60,009 nucleotides of DNA, from NCBI RefSeq assembly GCF_018274385.1, contig NZ_JAAFYZ010000041.1, forward strand, positions 1 to 60,009. The letters run 5' to 3'. The stretch comes from Catenulispora pinistramenti. GTDB lineage: Bacteria > Actinomycetota > Actinomycetes > Streptomycetales > Catenulisporaceae. The first letter of the stretch is position 1; every line of letters begins with the position of its first letter. Both the position numbers and the translations under genes were made by a program. The notes below the pieces were generated by a model that saw nothing but the letters and a program-made list of their open reading frames with translations, was not told the origin of the DNA and did no database searches. Of the stretch, positions 23,011 to 31,016 are shown one piece after another.

Positions 23011-26001
23011 TTATTCAAGGGGTCGGCGGCCCTGATCACGCAACGCTTCGGCGACATCACCCCTGGTAGTCCCCAGTTTCCGCAGAACCCGCGCGACGTG
23101 CTGCTCGACAGTGCGCGGGGAGAGGAACAACGCTTCGGCGATGTCGTGGTTGGTCGCGCCGCGGGCCACCAGGGTGGCGACTTGCCGCTCCCGGGGCGAG
23201 AGTTGGTCGCCGTAACCACGCCGCCCGCGCCCCGAAGGCCGGGAAAAGCCCAGCTCGGCCATGGTGTGTCGGCAGCGGGCCGCATCGTGGACGGCACCGA
23301 GCCGGTCATAGCCGGCCAGCGCCTCGGTCAGCCGGGCGGTGGCCGCCTCACGGTCGCCGGCCGCGCTCCACGCGGTACCGGCTTGTTCCGTCACGCGGGC
23401 CCGGTCGTAGGGGCGGCCGATGTCGGACCAGAGCCGGCGGGCGGTGTCGAACTCCAGCGCCGACGCCGCCGGATCGGTCGCCAGCAGCAGCACGCCGCGC
23501 GCCATGTGCAGCTCGGCCGTCGCGGCCGGCGCGTCCTTGCCCTGCAACCCCGCCCCGACGTCGGCGACCAGTTGCGTGGCGGCATCGCGCCGCCCGCGAG
23601 CCAGCGCCGCCTGGACCGCGACCGGCACCAGACCGGTGCCCCGGGCCCAGGCTTCGGCCCGGCGCAGCGTCGCGAGCGCCGGCGTGGCGATCGCCCAGGC
23701 GTCCTCGCCGGCGGCCGCGGCCAGCCGGACGGCGATGAGCCCGGCGGCGGCCCGCAGCTCGACGGTCACCTGGGACTCCAGCTCGCCGTAGGCCGCGGCG
23801 GCCGTGAACAGTTCAGCGGCCCGGTCCCGCGCGCCGCGCGCGGCGGCCAGCAGGCCGACCGTCAGCGCCTCGTCGGTCTTGGCCATGGCGATGTCCGGAT
23901 ACTCGGCCCGCAGCGCGGTGAACCGGTTCTCGATGTCGGCCCAGTCGCCGGCCAGGGCGTCGAGCCGGAGCAGCGCGATCCGGCTGTAGGACTCCATGTG
24001 CGGGAAGCTGACGCGGTGTGCCAGGTCGCGGCTCTCTTTCAGCATCCGGGCAGCGCGCCGGTCGTGGCCGAGTTCGACGGCGATCTCGCCGGTGTTGTAC
24101 AGCGCGCGGATGGTCTGCCGCATCTCCTCGTCGTCGTCGCTGGACCGGGGCAGCTGGTCGGCGCGGGCCCAGACGCCGGGATCGCCCTGCCGGGCCAGCA
24201 GGGTGAGCCGGGTGGCCTGGACCGCGGCGTGCACGGCCGGGCCGGGGCTGAGCGCGGCCTGGGCCTCGGCGCGCTGCACCCAGGCCCAGGCCTGCTTCGC
24301 GCCGCCGTCGCGTTCGTTCATGGCCAGCGCGATCAGCGCCCGGGCGGCGCGGTCGGGCTGGTCGGCCAGTTCCTCGGCGGCGCGCGCCAGCTGCTGGAAA
24401 CCGGCCCGGTCGCCGGCGTGGCCGACCATGAGCAGCCCCAGCGACAGCCGGATCTCGCCGCGGGCCCGGGTCGGCAGCCGGGGATCGGCCAGGATGCGGC
24501 GCAGCGCCCGGGCATCGGTGCGGTAGTCGACGCCGGTCACGGCGATGCCGGCCAGGGCCAGGGCGGCGCGGGAGCGCAGGTCGCCGGAGATGCCCGGCTG
24601 TTCCAGGATCCGGTGCAGCAGCGCGGCGGCGGTGCCGGAGTCGCCGAGCGAGATCGCCTGGTCGGCGGCGGCTTCGGCGCGGTCCAGCCAGGCCTTGGGG
24701 TCGCCGAGCATCAGGGCGTGGTGCGCGATCTGGACCAGCGGCGGCGGGGACTCGGTCTCCAGGACGGCGATCGCCTGCCAGTGCAGGCGGCCGCGCAGCG
24801 GGCCGGGCATCTGTTCGTAGGCGACGCGCTGGGCCAGGACGTGGCGGAAGAAGTAGCGGTTCGCGTCGGTCTCCTGCAGGACCGCGGTGCGCAGCGCTTC
24901 GGTGAGGCCGCGGGCGGCCTGGTCCGGTTCCAGGCCCGCGACCTGGGCCAACAGCTGTTCGGTGGCCGGGACGTCCAGGACCGCGGCGGTCTCCACGACG
25001 GTCCGGGCCGGCGCCGACAGCGCGTTCAGGCGCTCGGTGAAGGCCTCGCTCAGCCCGCGCGGCACTTCGGCGCGTTCCAGATCGGCGGCGAGGTCGACCC
25101 CTCGGCCGGGGGCTCCGCCTTGCTCCCGGTCGCCTCGGTCCCGGTCGCCCCGGTCGCCCCGGTCGCCGCCCGGACCGCGTTCGCCGCGCTCGGCCAACGT
25201 GATCAGGTCTTCTTCGGCGGCCAGCGGCAGGCCCTCGCTGCGCTGGTAGAGCACGCTGCCCAGCTCTGGAGTCACCCGGGTCCCGAGTGCGGCGTGCGCC
25301 AGGGCCAGCACGTCCGGTCCGGACAGCGGGCCCAGGTGGATCGCCACCGCGCTGACGCCGGGCTGCCGCCGGAACGCCGAACCCAGGACCGATCCGCCGG
25401 GCGGCAGGTCTTCGTCGCGGTAGGTGAGGACCAGGCTCAGCTGCTCGGGCATGTCGCGGGTGAGCAGAAGGAGCAGTTCGCGGGTGGCCTCGTCGATCCA
25501 GTGCGCGTCCTCGATCACCAGGACCGCCGGGCCGAGTGCGGCCAGGAACGAGCGCAGGCCGAAGACCTGCTGGAAGCGCTTGGCATGGGCGTCGGCCGGC
25601 GGCGGGGGCGGGGCGGGAAGCCGCGCGGCCAGATCGGGCAGAAGCGGGGCCAGCACGCCGGTGCTGGGCGGGAGGTCGGCGCTGGGCGGCAGCCAGTCGC
25701 CGGCCTTGCGCAGCGCGTCGATGACCGGGCCGTAGGGGAACGGTTCGCGCAGCGGGTGGCACACCCCGGTCAGGACCCGGCTGCCTTCGGCGGCCAGGGC
25801 GGCCGCCGCCTCGTGCACCAGCCGCGACTTGCCGATCCCGGCCTCGCCCTCGACCAGGACCACGGCCGGCGGGTGCCGCACGGCGGCGAGCAGCAGGCCG
25901 GTCTCGCGTCGGCGCCCGACGAAGGCGAAACCGGCCCCCGACCACGGCCACCGCGTCTGGGCTCCGGTGTCGGGGTCGGCATGCCGGGAGGTAGCGGCCA
26001 C
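23011..26001 (-). CDS. LAL-type LuxR-family regulator with AAA/ATPase domain
   Basis: A 996-residue large ATP-binding LuxR regulator. FVGRRRE opens the AAA region; GEAGIGKS (52-59) is Walker A and AVLVIEDAHWID Walker B. A long TPR-like middle (about 450-880) follows, and the C-terminus has the LuxR helix-turn-helix LSPRERQVATLVARGATNHDIAEALFLSPRTVEQHVARVLRKL (about 925-968). Start is GTG 26001, no strong ribosome-binding site. A (GDR)n-rich insertion at about residue 280 (DNA 25126-25168) interrupts the ATPase region. Such regulators often sense a nucleotide or sugar and switch on nearby clusters; its targets here are not evident. Confidence 0.9.
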   Translation of the reverse strand: MAATSRHADPDTGAQTRWPWSGAGFAFVGRRRETGLLLAAVRHPPAVVLVEGEAGIGKSRLVHEAAAALAAEGSRVLTGVCHPLREPFPYGPVIDALRKAGDWLPPSADLPPSTGVLAPLLPDLAARLPAPPPPPADAHAKRFQQVFGLRSFLAALGPAVLVIEDAHWIDEATRELLLLLTRDMPEQLSLVLTYRDEDLPPGGSVLGSAFRRQPGVSAVAIHLGPLSGPDVLALAHAALGTRVTPELGSVLYQRSEGLPLAAEEDLITLAERGERGPGGDRGDRGDRDRGDREQGGAPGRGVDLAADLERAEVPRGLSEAFTERLNALSAPARTVVETAAVLDVPATEQLLAQVAGLEPDQAARGLTEALRTAVLQETDANRYFFRHVLAQRVAYEQMPGPLRGRLHWQAIAVLETESPPPLVQIAHHALMLGDPKAWLDRAEAAADQAISLGDSGTAAALLHRILEQPGISGDLRSRAALALAGIAVTGVDYRTDARALRRILADPRLPTRARGEIRLSLGLLMVGHAGDRAGFQQLARAAEELADQPDRAARALIALAMNERDGGAKQAWAWVQRAEAQAALSPGPAVHAAVQATRLTLLARQGDPGVWARADQLPRSSDDDEEMRQTIRALYNTGEIAVELGHDRRAARMLKESRDLAHRVSFPHMESYSRIALLRLDALAGDWADIENRFTALRAEYPDIAMAKTDEALTVGLLAAARGARDRAAELFTAAAAYGELESQVTVELRAAAGLIAVRLAAAAGEDAWAIATPALATLRRAEAWARGTGLVPVAVQAALARGRRDAATQLVADVGAGLQGKDAPAATAELHMARGVLLLATDPAASALEFDTARRLWSDIGRPYDRARVTEQAGTAWSAAGDREAATARLTEALAGYDRLGAVHDAARCRHTMAELGFSRPSGRGRRGYGDQLSPRERQVATLVARGATNHDIAEALFLSPRTVEQHVARVLRKLGTTRGDVAEALRDQGRRPLE
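25126..25168. repeat. 9-bp-unit repeat encoding RGD/GDR tract in LAL gene
   Basis: CCGGTCGCC-type units repeat four to five times, giving RGDRGDRDRGDRE on the coding minus strand between the helical lid and Walker region segments. Units remain in frame, so length changes alter the protein without breaking it. Confidence 0.6.
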
Positions 26002-26059
26002 GTGTGATCACCCGTCCAGATTCCCTCCAAAGTAGATCAAGAGCCGGTTTTCGGCCATG

Positions 26060-26078
26060 CCGGCCGCCTTTCGGCCGG
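26060..26078. terminator. GC-rich hairpin after O-acetyltransferase gene
   Basis: CCGGCCG and CGGCCGG flank CCTTT, 20 bp past the acetyltransferase stop and 59 bp before the LAL start codon. It could end that transcript; without a T-run the call is tentative. Confidence 0.4.
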
Positions 26079-26097
26079 GCCGGTCGCCGTGGCTACC

Positions 26098-26700
26098 TCA
26101 AGCCTGGGCGGTGCGGCTCTTGAGGTCTTCGTCGGTGATGGCGCGCAGCACCCGGGCCGGGGTGCCGACCGCGACGGCCATCGGCGGGACGTCCCGGCTG
26201 ACGACGCTGCCGGCCCCGATCACCGAGCCGCGGCCGATCCGGACGCCCGGCAGGACCACGGCGTTGCTGCCGATCCACACCTTGTCCTCGATCACGATCG
26301 GCTCGGAGAACCGGCCGAAGTCGGCGCGCCGCGCGGGGTGCACCGGGTGGCCGGTGGTGGTCAGGGTGACGCTCGGCGCGATCATCACGCCGTCCCCGAT
26401 CCGGATCTCCACGTCGTCGACGAAGGTCAGGTTCACGTTGCCGAAGAAGTCGTCGCCGATGTGCACCTTGCTGCCGAACCCGGCGTGGAACGGCGGCAGC
26501 AGCACGGTGCGCTCCCCGACCGAGCCGAAGATCGCCTCCAGCAGGGCCCGGCGTCTGTCCGGCTCGCCGGGCGCGGTGCGGTTGTACTCGAAGATCTCGT
26601 CGGTGCGGCGTTGCGGGGCTTGGAAGGCTGCCTCGGTCTCGGTGTAGACGAGCCCCTTGGCTATCCGCGCCAGGACTTCTTCCTCATTGTTCTGCGACAC
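26098..26700 (-). CDS. Sugar O-acetyltransferase (maltose/galactoside type, hexapeptide)
   Basis: About 200 residues. An N-terminal MAC-like segment (EEEVLARIAKGLVYTETEAAFQAPQRRTDEIFEYN) precedes left-handed beta-helix repeats (VHIGDDFFGNVNLTFVDDVEIRIGDGVMIAP, VWIGSNAVVLPGVRIGRGSVIGAGSVV). TTTGHPVHP holds the catalytic His of the maltose/galactoside O-acetyltransferase family. Start is GTG 26700, with GGAG about 10 bases upstream; ATG 26739 is in frame but lacks one. Acetylation of a sugar by acetyl-CoA is the family reaction; acceptor unknown. It is divergent from the S53 peptidase gene across an AT-richer promoter gap. Confidence 0.85.
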   Translation of the reverse strand: MSQNNEEEVLARIAKGLVYTETEAAFQAPQRRTDEIFEYNRTAPGEPDRRRALLEAIFGSVGERTVLLPPFHAGFGSKVHIGDDFFGNVNLTFVDDVEIRIGDGVMIAPSVTLTTTGHPVHPARRADFGRFSEPIVIEDKVWIGSNAVVLPGVRIGRGSVIGAGSVVSRDVPPMAVAVGTPARVLRAITDEDLKSRTAQA

Positions 26701-26831
26701 AGCCGAACACTCCGTCCCTTGCTTCACTATGTGGATCATCGGTGCGGTCGAAGAGGATTGACTCTCTTTGGTAAGGCTCGCATATTCGCCAAGGGACGGT
26801 TGTTCCCGCCCATTCACCGTCGGGAGGCAAT

Positions 26832-28127
26832 ATGTACGATCGCGTTCCCCTGCTCGTCGCGAGATTCCTGCGGCGCTCCGGCACCCGCATCGCCGCCCTC
26901 GGCGCGGCGTTCGCCCTCGTCCTGGCATTCACCGCGCCGGCCAGCGCGGACACCGGCGCCGCGCGGGCGAGCGCCACTCGCGCCGCCCTGCCGGCCCTGG
27001 CCCCGATCATCCCCTTCGGATGTGCCAAGGCCGAGCCGGGCCGGGCCCACTGCCTGGGGCGGGGGCGGCTCGCGCCGACCACCACCGGCAGCCCGACCAG
27101 TTCCGGGCTGAAACCGGCCGACCTGATATCCGCCTACAAGCTCAGCGGCACCAACGGAGCCGGGCGGACCGTCGCGATCGTCGACGCCTTCGACGATCCC
27201 AACGCCGCCTCCGACCTCGCGGCCTACCGCAACGCCTACGGGCTGCCGGCGTGCACCGCGGCCAGCGGCTGCTTCCAGAAGGTGAACGGTAGCGGGCAGG
27301 CCTCGCCGCTGCCGGCCGCGGACTACGGCTGGGCCGAGGAGGAGAGCCTGGACCTGGACATGGTCTCGGCGATCTGCCCCGGCTGCCACATCCTGCTGGT
27401 GGAGGCCGCCGGCGCGGACACCGCGTCGCTGACCGCCGCCGAGGACAGCGCGGCCACGACGCCGGGCGTGGTGTCGGTCTCCAACAGTTGGGGCGCGGCC
27501 GAGGACAGCTCCACGCTGGCCGCCGACCCGCACTTCGACCACCCCGGGGTCGCCATCACCGCCAGCAGCGGCGACAGCGGGTACGGCGTCAGCTGGCCGG
27601 CCGCCTCGCCCTACGTCACCGCGGTCGGCGGCACCAGCCTGAGCACGGCGTCCAACGCCCGCGGCTGGACCGAGACCGCCTGGTCCAGCGCCGGCAGCGG
27701 CTGCTCGACCCAGGAGCCGAAGCCGGTATGGCAGCAGGACACCGGCTGCGCACACCGGACGGTCGCGGACGTGTCCGCCGTCGCCGACCCGAACACCGGG
27801 GTCGCCGTCTACGACACCGCGAACAGCTGCGGCGGCGGGGCCTTCTGCGACCTGCTGCTGTCCCTGGGCCTGGCCACCGGCGCCGACGGCTGGGTGCAGG
27901 TCGGCGGGACCAGCGCGTCCTCGCCGATCATCGCCTCGGTCTACGCGCTGGCCGGGAACAGCGCCACGACGAACTACGGCTCCTACCCGTACTCGCACAC
28001 CGCGTCGCTGTTCGACGTGACCAGCGGCTCCAACGGCACCTGCACGCCGACGTACCTGTGCACCGCCGGTCCCGGCTACGACGGGCCGACCGGGCTGGGC
28101 ACGCCGAACGGCACCGGCGCGTTCTGA
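26832..28127 (+). CDS. Secreted S53 family serine-carboxyl peptidase (sedolisin)
   Basis: 431 residues with signal peptide (basic start, core AALGAAFALVLAFTAPASA, cleavage near 39). The sedolisin catalytic set is visible: Glu170 and Asp174 (EESLD), oxyanion Asp248 (SSGDSG) and Ser361 (GGTSASSP). The calcium-site region LFDVTSG...GPGYDGPTGLGTP is at the C-terminus. The segment before the catalytic domain is only about 55 mature residues, far shorter than the roughly 180-residue prodomain of classical sedolisins. GGAGG lies 5 bases before ATG 26832. Expected to be an extracellular acid endopeptidase. Confidence 0.9.
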   Translation: MYDRVPLLVARFLRRSGTRIAALGAAFALVLAFTAPASADTGAARASATRAALPALAPIIPFGCAKAEPGRAHCLGRGRLAPTTTGSPTSSGLKPADLISAYKLSGTNGAGRTVAIVDAFDDPNAASDLAAYRNAYGLPACTAASGCFQKVNGSGQASPLPAADYGWAEEESLDLDMVSAICPGCHILLVEAAGADTASLTAAEDSAATTPGVVSVSNSWGAAEDSSTLAADPHFDHPGVAITASSGDSGYGVSWPAASPYVTAVGGTSLSTASNARGWTETAWSSAGSGCSTQEPKPVWQQDTGCAHRTVADVSAVADPNTGVAVYDTANSCGGGAFCDLLLSLGLATGADGWVQVGGTSASSPIIASVYALAGNSATTNYGSYPYSHTASLFDVTSGSNGTCTPTYLCTAGPGYDGPTGLGTPNGTGAF

Positions 28128-28150
28128 TCCGCACCGGCTGAACCGGAAGT

Positions 28151-28190
28151 GGTGCCGCGCCGCCTGGGATCCCGGGATCGGCGCGGCACC
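28151..28190. terminator. Perfect 12-bp stem hairpin between convergent genes
   Basis: GGTGCCGCGCCG (28151-28162) and CGGCGCGGCACC (28179-28190) are exact complements around a loop that itself contains the palindrome GGGATCCC. It sits between the peptidase (ends 28127) and the P-loop gene (ends 28220), serving both directions. Confidence 0.75.
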
Positions 28191-28219
28191 GCCGCAGATC
28201 CGGACGCGGCGCCCAAGCG

Positions 28220-28771
28220 TCAGGGGTTCGCCGGGTGCGCCGGGAGCGCTTCGCGTCCGGCGGCCAGGATCGCGTCGGCGATCTGGGCAACCGGGCGGGT
28301 GCCGTCCAGGACCAGCGCGCCGAAGCCCCGGTAGGTGGACTCCATGTTCTCGTTGTATCCGAGCGTGGCCGCCAACTCCTCCGGGTGTTTACCGAAGGCG
28401 TTCGTGGTGCGGGTCAGCAGGCGGTGCCGGAGCGTCTGATCGTCGACCACCAGACAGACCACGACGTCGAACAGGTCCCACACCTGTACCTCGTTCTCGA
28501 CGGTGCCGAAAAGGTACGCGACCGTTCCCCGGGATTCCTCGGCAAGAGCCTCCACCTTCGGGCGGCCGATCTGCCAGCCGAAACCGTCGAGCCAGCCGGG
28601 CGGCGCCGGATACGGCGGGTCAACGACAACCTCCCCGGTGACCCGATCCACCCACTGGTTGTAGCCGTCCCAGTCGGCGTCGATCGCCCGCTCGCCCCGG
28701 CCTTTCAGCAGGCTGCAGACCGTCGACTTGCCGACCCCCGCGTTGCCCGTCACCCACACCAATGCCACCAC
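28220..28771 (-). CDS. P-loop NTPase/kinase-like protein
   Basis: 183 residues. GNAGVGKST near residue 9 is the Walker A motif; DADWDGY and the VVVCLVVDDQTLRHRLLTRTTNAFGKHPEEL lid-like region resemble shikimate/adenylate-kinase-like small kinases (AAA_18 type). The chemical substrate is not evident. Start is GTG 28771; alternatives one codon later. It lies between a convergent peptidase gene and the LysR gene on the same strand, 21 bp downstream of the latter's stop. Confidence 0.75.
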   Translation of the reverse strand: MVALVWVTGNAGVGKSTVCSLLKGRGERAIDADWDGYNQWVDRVTGEVVVDPPYPAPPGWLDGFGWQIGRPKVEALAEESRGTVAYLFGTVENEVQVWDLFDVVVCLVVDDQTLRHRLLTRTTNAFGKHPEELAATLGYNENMESTYRGFGALVLDGTRPVAQIADAILAAGREALPAHPANP

Positions 28772-28792
28772 CGCAGTTTCGCACGAGGCCGG

Positions 28793-29668
28793 TCACGGCT
28801 CAGGCCACTGGCTCTCGATGAACGCCAGGAACCGCGCCGCCGCCGGGGCGAGGGCGTGATCGGTCCGCCACGTCAGGCCGATCGTGCGGCCCGCGGCCCG
28901 GGTCGACAGGCTGATGCCGATGGTGCCGCTCAGGCCGACGAACTGCTCGGGGACCACCGCCACCCCGAGGCCGGCGGCGACCAGGCCCTCGATGGTGGCC
29001 AGGTCGGCGCTCTCGAAGGAGATCCGGGGGACGACCCCGGCCTCGGCCAGGAGCCCGTCCAACAGCGTCCGGAAGCCGAAGCCGACCGGGGTGGTGACGA
29101 GTTCCTCGTCGGCGAGTTCGGCCAGGGCGATGCGCTTGCGGTCGCGCAGCCGGTGGCTCGGCGGCACCACGACGACCAGCCGTTCGCGTTGCAACGGCAG
29201 CCAGCCGAAGTCGCCGGTCGGGCGCGGGGAGGTCACCGCCAGTTCGACGGCGCCGGTGCGCAGGTCGTCCCGGATGTGGTGGGCCGCCTCCTGGGTGAGC
29301 AGCACGCGGACGGCCGGCGCGTGCCCGTGGAAGGCCCGCAGCAGCCGCGGGACCAGCGAGGTGGCCATCGAGTCCAGGAACGCCAGCCGCACCACGCCCC
29401 GGTCGGGGTCCAGGCGCGCGGCCAGCTCGGTCGTCAGCTGCTCGTAGCGGGCCAGCAGCTCCCGGGCCGCCGCGACGACGAGTTCGCCGTTGGGATTGGG
29501 CGCGACACCGTCCGGTGCCCGTTCGAACAGCCGGGTCTCCAGCTCGGTCTCGACGCGCGCCAGCGCCCGGGACAGCGTGGGCTGGCTGACGCCGAGGATC
29601 GCGGCGGTTCCGGTCATGTGCCGGTGGTCGGCGAGCGCGACCAGCCAGCTGAGATCACGCAGCAGCAT
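28793..29668 (-). CDS. LysR-family transcriptional regulator
   Basis: About 291 residues. LLRDLSWLVALADHRHMTGTAAILGVSQPTLSRALARVETELETRLFERAPDG is the N-terminal DNA-binding domain; the remainder is the effector domain (VRLAFLDSMATSLVPRLLRAFHGHAP...). ATG 29668 preferred over GTG 29677. It is divergent from an MFS transporter gene, the common ynfM-like pairing, and a LysR-type site lies in the gap. Confidence 0.9.
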   Translation of the reverse strand: MLLRDLSWLVALADHRHMTGTAAILGVSQPTLSRALARVETELETRLFERAPDGVAPNPNGELVVAAARELLARYEQLTTELAARLDPDRGVVRLAFLDSMATSLVPRLLRAFHGHAPAVRVLLTQEAAHHIRDDLRTGAVELAVTSPRPTGDFGWLPLQRERLVVVVPPSHRLRDRKRIALAELADEELVTTPVGFGFRTLLDGLLAEAGVVPRISFESADLATIEGLVAAGLGVAVVPEQFVGLSGTIGISLSTRAAGRTIGLTWRTDHALAPAAARFLAFIESQWPEP

Positions 29669-29689
29669 CCCCGCCACGATACGCGAGGC

Positions 29690-29706
29690 GATACGGATTA
29701 CGCATC
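29690..29706. promoter_or_regulatory. Candidate LysR site in lysR/MFS gap
   Basis: GATACGGATTACGCATC is an inverted repeat with one mismatch, in the 94-bp divergent gap; a direct GATACG copy lies just upstream (29678-29684). It could regulate both genes. Confidence 0.4.
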
Positions 29707-29762
29707 GAGAAGGCCCGTCTCTGCTATTGGACGCATGACGGCCGCGGAGTCACGATCGTTGG

Positions 29763-31016
29763 GTGACCACCCTGGCTCAAGCCGACACCGTCCCAGCCGA
29801 GCACGAGGGACACCTGCCCGGCACCCCCGAATTCCGCCGCGTCCTGACCGCCCTGTTCGCCGCGGGCATAGCCACCTTCGTCCTCCTTTACGACACCCAG
29901 GCGCTGCTCCCCGACCTCTCCCGCGCCTTCCACGTCTCGCCGGCCGCGAGCACGCTCTCGGTCTCGGCGGCCACCATCGGCCTGGCCCTGGCGCTGTTAG
30001 TGTTCGGGCCGCTGTCCGAAGCGGTGGGCCGCACGGTGCTGATCCGGTTCTCCATGGCCGCCTCGGCGGTGCTGGCGATCATCTGCGCCGCCGCCCCCGA
30101 CTGGGATTCCCTGATCGCGTTGCGGCTGCTGGCCGGCGTGGCGCTCGCCGGGCTGCCGGCGGTGGCCACCGCGTACCTGCGCGAGGAGATGCACCCGAGC
30201 GCCCAGGCGCGCGCCGCGGGGATCTACATCGGCGGGACCGCGATCGGCGGGATGGCGGCCCGGATCGTGACGGCGCCGATCGCCGAGTCGGCCGGGTGGC
30301 GGTGGGCGCTGGTGGCCGCCGCCGCGGTCTCCACGGCCTGCGCCGTGGTCGTCGCGGTCACGCTGCCGCCGTCGCGGCACTTCGTTCCGACCCGGCTGCG
30401 GGGCCGGACCGTGCTGGCGATGCAGCGCCGGGCGCTGGCCGACCCGGCGCTGCTGGCCCTGTACGCGCTGGGTGCTTGTGCGGTCGGGGCGCTGGTCGCG
30501 GTGTTCAACGCCGTGGGGTTCCGGCTCACCGGCGCTCCGTTCCATCTGGGCGTCGGGCTGGTCAGCCTGGTGTTCTTGACGTATCCGCTGGGGACGGTGA
30601 GCTCCACGGTGTCCGGCCGGCTGGCCGACCGGCTGGGGCGGCGGGCGATCGCGCCGATCGGCTGTGCGGTCGCCTTCGGCGGGGTGCTGCTGACGCTGAC
30701 CGGGTCGCTGCCGGTCGTCATCGTCGGGATCGCCGCGCTGACCGTCGGGTTCTTCTGCGTGCACGGCCTGGCCAGCGGCTGGGTCACGGCGCGTTCGCAC
30801 GCGTCGGGAGCCAGTCCCAGCCAGGCCGCGGCGTTCTACCTGTTCGCCTATTACATCGGTTCGTCAGTGTTCGGCAGCCTGGGCGGGCGCGCGTGGTCGG
30901 CCGGGGGCTGGCCGGGCGTGGTCACGGTAGCGGGCTCGCTGCTGGGGATCGCTGGAGTGCTAGCCCTGTTGCTGCGTCGGATCCCGCCGCTGGTCGCGCC
31001 GCGAACATCGGGCTGA
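29763..31016 (+). CDS. MFS transporter (YnfM-like)
   Basis: 417 residues, about 12 membrane helices. FRRVLTALFAAGIATFVLLYDTQALLPDLSRAFHVSP is the typical first helix of YnfM/Bcr-type exporters (the FxxxxYxxQxLLP pattern), and VFGPLSEAVGRTVLIRFSM contains the MFS motif A region. Start GTG 29763. The last 95 bp lie opposite the 3' end of the NCS2 permease gene. Substrate unknown; may be a drug or amino-acid exporter under the adjacent LysR regulator. Confidence 0.87.
   Translation: MTTLAQADTVPAEHEGHLPGTPEFRRVLTALFAAGIATFVLLYDTQALLPDLSRAFHVSPAASTLSVSAATIGLALALLVFGPLSEAVGRTVLIRFSMAASAVLAIICAAAPDWDSLIALRLLAGVALAGLPAVATAYLREEMHPSAQARAAGIYIGGTAIGGMAARIVTAPIAESAGWRWALVAAAAVSTACAVVVAVTLPPSRHFVPTRLRGRTVLAMQRRALADPALLALYALGACAVGALVAVFNAVGFRLTGAPFHLGVGLVSLVFLTYPLGTVSSTVSGRLADRLGRRAIAPIGCAVAFGGVLLTLTGSLPVVIVGIAALTVGFFCVHGLASGWVTARSHASGASPSQAAAFYLFAYYIGSSVFGSLGGRAWSAGGWPGVVTVAGSLLGIAGVLALLLRRIPPLVAPRTSG

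Noticed and set aside
23098-26007. 969-codon plus-strand open frame
   Set aside because: Complementary to the LAL regulator, which carries Walker and LuxR motifs; the plus-strand product is low-complexity and lacks motifs.
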